This document shows, piece by piece, positions 1-6,413 of a stretch of 12,160 nt of DNA (positions are counted from its first letter, which is position 1; every line of letters starts with the position of its first letter). The notes below the pieces were generated by a model. The model had not been told where the DNA came from and did not search any database. It saw nothing but the letters and a program-made list of their open reading frames with translations. Location: contig JBAXOA010000120.1 in assembly GCA_037133495.1 (NCBI GenBank), positions 1-12,160 of the forward strand, in the 5' to 3' direction. The DNA is from JAAFHB01 sp037133495 (GTDB lineage Bacteria > Bacteroidota > Bacteroidia > Bacteroidales > Prolixibacteraceae). Made by a program: the position numbers and the translations under genes.

Positions 1-10
1 TTGTCTTAAA

Positions 11-129
11 GTCCTGAAGGGACTGAATTTGAATAACCATGGGTAAAACCCATGGAATAAAGCAAGCAAGCGAATCAACCCTGAAAGGGCTGAACCAGTA
101 ATGGTTATCAAATTCAACCCTTTTAGGGT
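11..129. repeat. REP-like compound inverted repeat
   Basis: This intergenic stretch, ending 8 bp before the pump gene's stop codon, is built of nested palindromes. A perfect 8-bp stem with a 3-nt loop (CCATGGGT / ACCCATGG, 37-44 and 48-55) sits inside. Three small hairpins of the form CCC-TGAAA-GGG lie at 11-23, 79-89 and 117-129. The outer arms at about 11-40 and 101-129 are near reverse complements: TGAATTTGAATAACC at 24-38 matches the complement of GGTTATCAAATTCA at 103-116 apart from one indel. The layout resembles the repetitive extragenic palindromes mobilised by RAYT-type transposases, but no such gene is present here. As RNA it could also act as a 3' stabiliser or terminator for the pump transcript. 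The structure is seen directly; the REP family and the role are inferred. Confidence 0.7.
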
Positions 130-136
130 ATTTGAC

Positions 137-3100
137 TTATATGTTTTCATCTTGTGTCGAATTTGTAATTTTTTTCACCACATTTTCCCTCCACATTGCC
201 TGAAACAAGGGAACAACAAATACCGTCATTACCTGAATTATCATGCCGCCGAACATGGGTATTGCCATTGGAATCATAATATCAGAACCTTTACCGTTAG
301 ACGACAGAACAGGAAGTAAAGCGATAATGGCAACAGCGGTGGTCATCATTGCAGGTCTCACACGCTTCAGACCGGCAGATATTACTGCCTCACGAACTTC
401 GTGAACTGTTGAAGGATTCCGGTCTTCAAAAACCTGATGAATATAGGTTCCCATAATCACTCCATCGTTGGTGGCAATACCAAACAAGGCAATGAAACCA
501 ACCCATACTGCAACGCTTAGATTGATTGGATGCATCTGAAACATATCCCGAATATTTATTCCGGCGACCGAAAAATTCATAAACCAGTCCTGGCCATACA
601 ACCAAAGCATAATAAAACCTCCGGCAAAGGCAACAAAGACACCTGAAAAATGGATAAACGAGGCGGTCACCGTTCTGAATTGAAAGAAGAGCAATAACAA
701 TATCAACAGCAGACTTATTGGAATGACAATTGCCAATCTTTTTGCAGCCCGTATTTGATGTTCGTAATTGCCGGCAAACTTATAAGTTATGCCCGGTGCT
801 AAAATAAGCGCGCCGGAGTTTAATTTCTGTTGCAGAATTTTGCTTGCTTCATTCACAACATCCACTTCTGCCTTACCTTCGTTCTTGTCGAAAATAACAT
901 ATCCATTTAGAAAAGTATTTTCACTCCTGATCATTTGTGCACCTCGGGAGTAATCAATATCAGCGATTTCACCCAATGGGACCTGGACACCATTCGCTGA
1001 CGGGATGAGAATGCGTTTGATATCATCGGGATTATCGCGCAATTCACGGGCATAACGGACACGAATCGGGAAGCGTTCACGACCTTCGACAGTATTGCTC
1101 AGCGCCATTCCGCCAACTGCAACCTGCAAAACTTCCTGCACATCACTGACAGTCATGCCATAACGCGCCATAGCTTCCCGGTTTAGTTTGATTTCCAGAT
1201 AGGGAGCCCCCACTGCACGGTCGTAGAATACCGATGAAGCCTTGATATCCGGCACATCTTTCAGGGCTTGTTCAAGCTGCATTCCTGCTTTCTCTATTGA
1301 ATTCAAATCGGGCCCATATACTTTAAGACCCATCGGCGCCCGCATTCCTGTTGAAAGCATAACCAATCTTGTTTCGATGGGCTGTAATTTTGGAGCAGAT
1401 GTTAATCCCGGAATATTGGTCACTTTCACAATCTCATTCCAAATATCATCCGGATTTCTAATTTCCGGGCGCCATTGACGGAAATACTCGCCATTATTGG
1501 CAGGGATCAGACTGTCTGCGGCGACAAGCATGAATCCATCCCTTTTCAGATTATATCTAGATCCGTTTTTAAAGAGATAATTGCCTTCTTTATCAACTTT
1601 AAATTGCATTCGCTGTCCATTTTCATCCAGGATATATTCGGAGCGATAATTGACTGTATTTTCAAACATTTGAACGGGAGCCGGATCAAGCGCTGAATTT
1701 ACCCTTCCCCATTTCCCGACAGCAACCTCCACCTCAGGAATTGCAGAAAGTCTTTTATCAAGTATTTCGATATACTGAAGGTTTTTTTCGATGCTTGAAT
1801 GTGGCATACTGGTCGGCATAAGCAGGAAAGAACCTTCATTAAGTGAAGGCATAAACTCTTTGCCGGTACCTGGAAACGTTTTCTGTGGTTTCTGCCAGAA
1901 AGCCGTTTGCCTGAAGTTTTTCCAGCTTGCCTTTTCTGCAGATGCAGCAATAAAACCAAAAGTTTTATCGAATCCTAACCAGATTAATATGCCAAAAAGC
2001 ATTGTGACAGCCGGGATAAAAAGGAACTTTCGTTTATTAGCCAAAGCCCAGCGAATGATAGCTTCATAATAATGCACCATTGACAAAAGTGCAACCAGGA
2101 TTATCGCTATAATTCCGCTGACAAAAATAAAGTTAACGAGTAAACTGTTATGCGCCCCTAAAGGAAGCCACTCAACGCTGAGATACCAGGCCGCAACAAG
2201 CACTGTTATAGCGATATTGATATAATTAGGATATTCTTTACGATACTCAGGCCATCGATAATCAAGCAAATTATTGATGCCAATTGCTATTAATGCCAGT
2301 GCAGGCCACGAATGCCATAAAGTAAAAATCAGGATTCCCGTTACAAATAAACCTCCGTTCCAGATTTTACGAATCTTCTTTGTGTCAATTCGTACCGAAA
2401 AGAAGATATGCGTCAAAGTTGGAAGGACAACAATCCCAAGAATAAATGCCGATACCAAGGCAAAAGTTTTGGTAAAGGCCAATGGGTGAAATAATTTGCC
2501 TTCAGCGGCTTCCATGGCAAAAACCGGAAGAAAGCTGACAATAGTCGTTGCAATCGAAGTAACTACAGCATCACGAACTTCGGTGGTTGCCCGGTAGATC
2601 ACCGACATTAATTGTTTACCCCGAATACCTTTGTTTTCGGGCATTTCAAGGTGTCTGAGAATGTTTTCAACGTCAACAATCCCAATGTCCACCATTACCC
2701 CGATGGCAATAGCGATACCTGATAAAGCGACAATATTGGCTTCAACTCCGAAAAAACGCATCAGGATAAAAGTCATTAATACACCGATGGGCAGCAATCC
2801 TGCGACGATTATCGAAGCCCGAAGATTCATTACCAGAATGATTATCACAAGAATACTGATCAGAATTTCGTGAGAAAGTGCAGATTCCAGTGTTCCTATT
2901 GTTTCTTTAATCAGTCCGGAGCGGTCGTAAAAAGGCACAATCGTAACTTTCGAAATCGTTCCGTCCGGCAATGTTTTTTGAGGCAATCCGGCTTCAAGCT
3001 CTTTGATTTTAAGTTTTACATTATTGATCACTTCCAAAGGATTTGAACCATAACGTGCAACTACAACTGCCCCGACGGCTTCGGAGCCTGCTTTGTCGAG

Positions 3101-3979
3101 TCCTCCACGCCGGTTTGCAGGTCCAAAAGCGACATGTGCCACATCTTTAATCCGCACAGGAATGTTATTCCGGACTGCAACAACAGAAATCTCAAGATCC
3201 TCGGTATTTTTTACATATCCTAAGCCTCGTATAATATATTCGACATTGTTCAGTTCCATCGTTTCTGCGCCAATATCAAGATTGCTTTTCCGGACGGCAT
3301 TCATCACATCCATTACTGTGACTTTGAATGCTTTCAGCGCTTCAGGATTTAAGTCGATCTGGTACTCCTTGATAAAACCTCCCGCAGATGCCACTTCTGC
3401 CACACCTTCGGAAGCAGACAAACCATACTTAACATAAAAATCCTGAATAGTTCGGAGTTCCTGAGGATCCCATCCTCCGTTCGGCAGACCGGTTTTAGGG
3501 TTACGTCCCTCTAACGTGTACCAGTAAATTTGCCCCAAAGCGGTAGCATCAGGTCCGAGGGTTGGTTGAACGCCGGCTGGCAATGTCCCGGAAGGCAAAG
3601 AATTAAGTTTTTCGAGAATACGTGAACGACTCCAGTAGAATTCAATATTATCTTTAAAAATGATGTAGATAAACGACATTCCAAACATGGAAGTACTCCG
3701 CACGGTTTGTACTCCGGGAATGCCCATCAAAGCAGTTGTCAGAGGATACGTAATCTGATCCTGCATATCTTTTGGAGAACGACCCATCCATTCGGTTGCT
3801 ACGATTTGCTGATTTTCACCAATGTCAGGAATAGCATCAACAGCTATCGGATCACGCGGAAAAAAATCTGATTTCCAGTTGAATGGCATGAAAACCATAC
3901 CCAAAACCACGAAAGTGATCAGAAAAATAAAAGTAATCAGCCTGTTTTCGAGGAAATATTTAACTAGACGGTTGAACAT
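137..3979 (-). CDS. cusA: CusA/CzcA-family heavy-metal RND efflux pump, long variant
   Basis: Inner-membrane proton-driven RND permease (1280 aa) of the heavy-metal efflux subfamily, expected to export Cu(I)/Ag(I) or related cations through a tripartite CusCBA-type complex. TM1 lies near residues 12-32. A hydrophobic block spans about 369-528, with GIAIAIGVMVD ending at D431, the TM4 proton-relay aspartate. The C-terminal membrane block spans about 1082-1262. Methionines M721 (LLMPTSMP), M771 (VQMFENT) and M874 (VMLSTGMRAPMG) fall where the three copper-binding methionines of E. coli CusA lie, which favours Cu/Ag over Co/Zn/Cd. It is about 230 residues longer than CusA. The extra length is hydrophobic sequence at about 541-636, after TM6, and roughly 55 residues at about 780-835 in a periplasmic domain. 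It is probably the last gene of the minus-strand metal block. CusB and CusC partners are not in the window. Metal specificity is inferred. Confidence 0.93.
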   Translation of the reverse strand: MFNRLVKYFLENRLITFIFLITFVVLGMVFMPFNWKSDFFPRDPIAVDAIPDIGENQQIVATEWMGRSPKDMQDQITYPLTTALMGIPGVQTVRSTSMFGMSFIYIIFKDNIEFYWSRSRILEKLNSLPSGTLPAGVQPTLGPDATALGQIYWYTLEGRNPKTGLPNGGWDPQELRTIQDFYVKYGLSASEGVAEVASAGGFIKEYQIDLNPEALKAFKVTVMDVMNAVRKSNLDIGAETMELNNVEYIIRGLGYVKNTEDLEISVVAVRNNIPVRIKDVAHVAFGPANRRGGLDKAGSEAVGAVVVARYGSNPLEVINNVKLKIKELEAGLPQKTLPDGTISKVTIVPFYDRSGLIKETIGTLESALSHEILISILVIIILVMNLRASIIVAGLLPIGVLMTFILMRFFGVEANIVALSGIAIAIGVMVDIGIVDVENILRHLEMPENKGIRGKQLMSVIYRATTEVRDAVVTSIATTIVSFLPVFAMEAAEGKLFHPLAFTKTFALVSAFILGIVVLPTLTHIFFSVRIDTKKIRKIWNGGLFVTGILIFTLWHSWPALALIAIGINNLLDYRWPEYRKEYPNYINIAITVLVAAWYLSVEWLPLGAHNSLLVNFIFVSGIIAIILVALLSMVHYYEAIIRWALANKRKFLFIPAVTMLFGILIWLGFDKTFGFIAASAEKASWKNFRQTAFWQKPQKTFPGTGKEFMPSLNEGSFLLMPTSMPHSSIEKNLQYIEILDKRLSAIPEVEVAVGKWGRVNSALDPAPVQMFENTVNYRSEYILDENGQRMQFKVDKEGNYLFKNGSRYNLKRDGFMLVAADSLIPANNGEYFRQWRPEIRNPDDIWNEIVKVTNIPGLTSAPKLQPIETRLVMLSTGMRAPMGLKVYGPDLNSIEKAGMQLEQALKDVPDIKASSVFYDRAVGAPYLEIKLNREAMARYGMTVSDVQEVLQVAVGGMALSNTVEGRERFPIRVRYARELRDNPDDIKRILIPSANGVQVPLGEIADIDYSRGAQMIRSENTFLNGYVIFDKNEGKAEVDVVNEASKILQQKLNSGALILAPGITYKFAGNYEHQIRAAKRLAIVIPISLLLILLLLFFQFRTVTASFIHFSGVFVAFAGGFIMLWLYGQDWFMNFSVAGINIRDMFQMHPINLSVAVWVGFIALFGIATNDGVIMGTYIHQVFEDRNPSTVHEVREAVISAGLKRVRPAMMTTAVAIIALLPVLSSNGKGSDIMIPMAIPMFGGMIIQVMTVFVVPLFQAMWRENVVKKITNSTQDENI

Positions 3980-4055
3980 GGGAATAATTTGGAAATGTGA
4001 TAATGTGCCTGTTTGATGATCGGGCAGTGAGAAATGAAAAAGTGTGACAATTCAA

Positions 4056-4113
4056 CAATTCGACAATGAAATGATCCAAGATGAAAATCCCGGATCAAGT
4101 CATTGACGAATTG
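4056..4113. repeat. Imperfect 22-bp inverted repeat with AATTGTC-like motifs
   Basis: Two 22-bp arms (4056-4077 and 4092-4113) match as reverse complements at 19 of 22 positions, separated by a 14-nt spacer. The best core is CAATTCGACAATGA against TCATTGACGAATTG. Around it the motif AATTGTC or its complement GACAATT recurs with a short period: two AATTGTC copies at 4109-4115 and 4125-4131 are 16 bp apart, and GACAATT occurs near 4046. The repeat lies in the 163-bp gap between the HMA gene and the pump gene, so as RNA it could form a hairpin that tunes pump expression or ends the upstream message. There is no clear U-tract. The sequence also resembles slippage-prone intergenic filler. Confidence 0.6.
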
Positions 4114-4142
4114 TCAAATTTCCAAATTGTCAAATTGCTATT

Positions 4143-4496
4143 TTACCGGTATTTACAGCAGCCAGGAAGAGAACTGTAAGTTTTGTCGTCAGCTTTCACC
4201 TTTTCGGTATCATGACCAACCGCAGCAACTTTTTTCCCAACGGCCTCAATTGTTGTTTTGGATGGATCTAATGTTACAGAAAGGATTTTACTTTCTGAGT
4301 TCCATTCGGCTTTGGAAACGCCATCGATCTTGGCTGCTTTTTCGATACGTGATTTACACATACCACAATTACCTGAAACTTTGAGTGTTTCAACTTTTGT
4401 GGTGGTTACTTTTGGTGCGGCGTTTAATTGATTCACCGAGCTGGAAGCCAATACTATTGCCAATATGGCAACTATAATAATTTTGATAGTTTTCAT
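4143..4496 (-). CDS. Secreted heavy-metal-associated (HMA) domain protein
   Basis: A 117-residue protein with an N-terminal signal sequence (charged start, hydrophobic residues about 5-20, likely cleavage around the NAA at 25-27). One HMA ferredoxin-like domain spans about 34-100. The metal loop reads GNCGMCKSRIE with C44 and C47. The first residue of the usual MxCxxC loop is N here, although a Met sits between the cysteines. The tail ends LPGCCKYR, giving a second cysteine pair (C113, C114) that may also bind Cu(I). It lies between the HYC_CC_PP-like gene and the pump gene on the same strand, which suggests a periplasmic copper chaperone or buffer that hands metal to the efflux system. No good promoter is visible just upstream, so co-transcription with the preceding gene is likely. 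The HMA assignment is firm; the delivery target is inferred. Confidence 0.9.
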   Translation of the reverse strand: MKTIKIIIVAILAIVLASSSVNQLNAAPKVTTTKVETLKVSGNCGMCKSRIEKAAKIDGVSKAEWNSESKILSVTLDPSKTTIEAVGKKVAAVGHDTEKVKADDKTYSSLPGCCKYR

Positions 4497-4601
4497 AATT
4501 TTTGAAATTGATGTTATTGTTTTTGAATAAATTGAAATAAAAATTCACATGCAAAAAAGTTTAAATAACTTCTTTGCAGAAAATCGGGGCTAACAATAAA
4601 A

Positions 4602-5021
4602 TCAAATACGGAAAACGCAAATGCGGAGTAAGCTGACTGCACTCACCATAATATTTCCTGGCGGACTGATATTTTGGTGATAAATGCTTAAAACGGATAA
4701 AGAGTGAATCCGGAAACTTGCAGGAATAACAAAAATCTGCAGAATATTTTGAGAAGCTGATTTAAATTCAGAAAATGAGGGTACAAAATTGTTTTCAATG
4801 GCAAAAACCGAAATTTTGTCGGTGCAGCAGTTTGAGCGAATATGCTTACCAGGGAATTGGCACTGATCAGATGCGCCTTCCATACCACATGAAGCCAGTT
4901 CACCTGAAACAGAAACTTTCGTAGCTGCAACTACACCGCCGCAATAGTGGGTAGAAACAGTGAAATGCATCCCCGAAAGGACTATGGCCACGGCAAATAA
5001 TATGGATAAAAGTTTCTTCAT
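4602..5021 (-). CDS. HYC_CC_PP family secreted protein
   Basis: A 139-residue protein with an N-terminal hydrophobic export signal (about 4-22). It matches the Bacteroidota family named for its invariant features: HYC (H25-Y26-C27, within HYCGG), a CC pair (C65-C66) and PP (P120-P121), with a C-terminal RICVFRI-type ending. Further cysteines at 45 and 54 make a cysteine-rich N-terminal half that could hold metal or form disulfides. The family has no established biochemical function that I know of. It commonly sits beside copper-efflux genes, as here upstream of the HMA and pump genes. A role in periplasmic copper handling is therefore a contextual inference. A -7-like element lies 37 bp before its start, so it may be the first gene of the metal-handling transcript. 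Confidence 0.8.
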   Translation of the reverse strand: MKKLLSILFAVAIVLSGMHFTVSTHYCGGVVAATKVSVSGELASCGMEGASDQCQFPGKHIRSNCCTDKISVFAIENNFVPSFSEFKSASQNILQIFVIPASFRIHSLSVLSIYHQNISPPGNIMVSAVSLLRICVFRI

Positions 5022-5057
5022 CTAAAATACAAACGAAAATACAACCGAATTGTTGCA

Positions 5058-5065
5058 CAAATATA
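5058..5065 (-). promoter_or_regulatory. Putative Bacteroidota -7 element for the metal block
   Basis: On the minus strand this reads TATATTTG, an exact TAnnTTTG match to the primary sigma -7 consensus of Bacteroidota, 37 bp upstream of the HYC_CC_PP gene start. A TTTG at 5083-5080 (minus strand) lies only 14 bp upstream of it, shorter than the usual 19-21 bp spacer, so the -33 partner is weak. It would drive the HYC_CC_PP, HMA and pump genes. Confidence 0.45.
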
Positions 5066-5134
5066 ACTCAAAATCCATTCAAACGATTTCTTTATGCGAA
5101 TGTTAAGTTATTGAAATATAATAATTCCCATTAA

Positions 5135-5584
5135 TTACCTGACAACTCTTAAATTTCCCAGTAGAATATCAACATCACTTTCGTAATCCTTCGCCAAACT
5201 TTGCACCGTATTCTGTGAAACAAGGTTGTTGATTGAATCACGTATAGGTGCATATTGTTCATGAAGAGAACAATGCTGATCTTCATTGCATTGCTTTAAT
5301 CCGAACCCGCATCCTGAATATGCCTTCTCACCTTCAATGGCAAAAATTACAGCTTTGAGCGGAAGGTCGGGCTTGGACTTATCAAAGTAAAATCCGCCTC
5401 CTTTGCCTTTTATAGACATTAGAAATCCCATTTTCACAAGCCTTTGCATGATTTTCCCGGTATAAAAAAGCGGAGCATCAATCTCCTTGGCAATTTCTGT
5501 AATTCCAGGCCTGAATCCTTTTAACTGCTGAACCTGAACATAAACCAAGCCACGCAACGCATATTCTGTCTCCTTATTAAACAT
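5135..5584 (-). CDS. Rrf2-family regulator with three-Cys cluster site (NsrR-like)
   Basis: A 149-residue Rrf2-family winged-helix regulator. The N-terminal DNA-binding domain spans about 1-70 (TEYALRGLVYV start, helix-turn-helix about 26-52, wing KGKGGGFYF about 60-68). The effector loop has C92, C99 and C105 in a C-x6-C-x5-C pattern. This matches the place, and nearly the spacing, of the [Fe-S]-binding cysteines in IscR and NsrR. Divergence from ric and norZ makes an NO-sensing repressor the best reading. An IscR-like role is less likely because no isc or suf genes are nearby. The start at 5584 is chosen over an in-frame ATG 33 bp upstream because a strong GAGGAGG lies 5 nt before it and the family's N-terminus begins there. 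It is probably autoregulated through the shared palindrome at 5631-5678. Confidence 0.9.
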   Translation of the reverse strand: MFNKETEYALRGLVYVQVQQLKGFRPGITEIAKEIDAPLFYTGKIMQRLVKMGFLMSIKGKGGGFYFDKSKPDLPLKAVIFAIEGEKAYSGCGFGLKQCNEDQHCSLHEQYAPIRDSINNLVSQNTVQSLAKDYESDVDILLGNLRVVR

Positions 5585-5589
5585 AGTGT

Positions 5590-5596
5590 CCTCCTC
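5590..5596 (-). promoter_or_regulatory. Strong Shine-Dalgarno of the Rrf2 gene
   Basis: On the minus strand this is GAGGAGG, 5 nt before the ATG at 5584. Such a complete SD is uncommon in Bacteroidota, whose leaders are usually A/T-rich, as for the other genes here. It decides the start codon over the upstream in-frame ATG. Confidence 0.75.
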
Positions 5597-5614
5597 TTCT
5601 AAAATTAACCTGCA

Positions 5615-5622
5615 CAAAAATA
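5615..5622 (-). promoter_or_regulatory. Putative -7 element of the Rrf2 gene
   Basis: On the minus strand this reads TATTTTTG, an exact TAnnTTTG match, about 30 bp before the ATG at 5584. The expected -33 position falls within the left arm of the 21-bp inverted repeat, where no good TTTG is seen. This is consistent with a promoter set by the same operator and autoregulated. Confidence 0.6.
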
Positions 5623-5630
5623 GAAAAAAA

Positions 5631-5678
5631 AATTAAAAAATATTAAAAGACCTTTTTGTCTTTTAATATTTTTTAATT
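5631..5678. promoter_or_regulatory. Perfect 21-bp-arm inverted repeat, candidate NO-responsive operator
   Basis: The arms at 5631-5651 and 5658-5678 are exact reverse complements over 21 bp, separated by CTTTTT. The inner core is TATTAAAAGAC / GTCTTTTAATA; the outer part is A/T only. It occupies the gap between the divergent Rrf2 and ric genes. The right arm lies wholly between the apparent -33 and -7 elements of ric, and the left arm covers the expected -33 region of the Rrf2 gene. This fits a dimeric repressor that controls both directions. I infer that the Rrf2 protein binds it; an FNR/HcpR-type regulator encoded elsewhere is the alternative. An intrinsic terminator is unlikely given the location. 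Confidence 0.8.
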
Positions 5679-5685
5679 AATATTG
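5655..5685 (+). promoter_or_regulatory. Putative promoter of the ric-hemerythrin-norZ run
   Basis: TTTG at 5655-5658 and TAATATTG at 5678-5685 (one mismatch to TAnnTTTG) are separated by 19 bp, within the 19-21 bp expected for the Bacteroidota -33/-7 promoter. The ATG of ric follows 22 bp after the -7 element. The right arm of the palindrome fills the spacer, so bound repressor would block polymerase. Confidence 0.6.
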
Positions 5686-5707
5686 CAGTGTTTTAAAATT
5701 TAGAAAA

Positions 5708-6403
5708 ATGAAAAATGAAAATAAGAATACAATAGGTGAGATTGTCGCGAATGATTTTCGTGCTGCAGCGATCTTCAAAAACAATGAGATTGATTTTTGC
5801 TGCGGAGGTAAGAAATCGTTGGAAGTGGCTTGCCTTGAAAAAGGAATTAAACAGGAAAAAGTCGAATTAGAGTTAATCGCATTAGCGACTACCCCTCCCA
5901 ATCCAGGGCAGGATTTCAAAACCTGGAAAACCGATTTTCTTTGCGATTACATTATGAATACACATCATCAGTATGTGTTAAAAACATTGCCGGATCTGGT
6001 CCACTATACGCAAAAAATTGCGTTGGTACATGGTTCGAACCATCCTGAGCTTACAGAGGTCGCCTTACTATTTGCCAGAATTAATGAAGAATTATTGCAG
6101 CACCTGAAGAAAGAAGAGGAGATTTTATTCCCTGCTATTAAAAATGTGCTGCTCCATGATGATGCTGCATCAAAAGCAATTATTATATCAGAGATTAACA
6201 GAATGGCAGGTGAACATGAATTTGCCGGAGGTGCGATGGACACAATCAGCGAATTGACGAATCATTACAAACTTCCGGAAGACAGCTGCGGAACTTATCA
6301 GATAACCTTCAAGTTACTGGAACAATTTGAGGATGACCTTCATATCCATGTACATCTCGAGAATAACATCCTCTATCCTAACGCATTAAAATTAACCATT
6401 TAA
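5708..6403 (+). CDS. ric: Iron-sulfur cluster repair di-iron protein Ric (ScdA/YtfE)
   Basis: A 231-residue cytoplasmic protein that helps restore Fe-S clusters damaged by NO or oxidants. The N-terminal ScdA_N domain (about 5-60) carries the diagnostic IDFCCGG motif with C31 and C32. The C-terminal hemerythrin-like domain (about 75-228) shows the expected di-iron ligands: H86 or H87, H132 and E136 (HLKKE), H170 (GEHEFAG), and H214 and E218 (HVHLENN). The length matches the family (about 220-240 aa). It is the first gene of a same-strand run with the second hemerythrin gene (10-bp gap) and norZ, and diverges from the Rrf2 regulator. This context matches a nitrosative-stress response. The start at 5708 fits the short A-rich leader and family N-terminus. 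No key residue is missing. Confidence 0.96.
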   Translation: MKNENKNTIGEIVANDFRAAAIFKNNEIDFCCGGKKSLEVACLEKGIKQEKVELELIALATTPPNPGQDFKTWKTDFLCDYIMNTHHQYVLKTLPDLVHYTQKIALVHGSNHPELTEVALLFARINEELLQHLKKEEEILFPAIKNVLLHDDAASKAIIISEINRMAGEHEFAGGAMDTISELTNHYKLPEDSCGTYQITFKLLEQFEDDLHIHVHLENNILYPNALKLTI

Positions 6404-6413
6404 TTATTTTAAA

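Noticed and set aside
101..319. Plus-strand 72-residue ORF at the pump's 3' end
   Set aside because: It lies mostly antisense to the pump gene, starts in the palindromic element and shows no family features.
4103..4384. Plus-strand 93-residue ORF over the HMA gene
   Set aside because: Antisense to a clear signal-peptide plus HMA-domain protein; its text is not protein-like.
4688..4930. Minus-strand 80-residue ORF inside the HYC_CC_PP gene
   Set aside because: Out-of-frame shadow of a gene with the conserved HYC, CC and PP features.
5585..5617. Upstream in-frame start for the Rrf2 regulator at 5617
   Set aside because: It would overlap the -7 element and adds residues outside the family; the ATG at 5584 has a strong SD.
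5631..5678. Bidirectional intrinsic terminator
   Set aside because: It sits between divergent gene starts, not ends, and coincides with promoter elements; an operator fits better.
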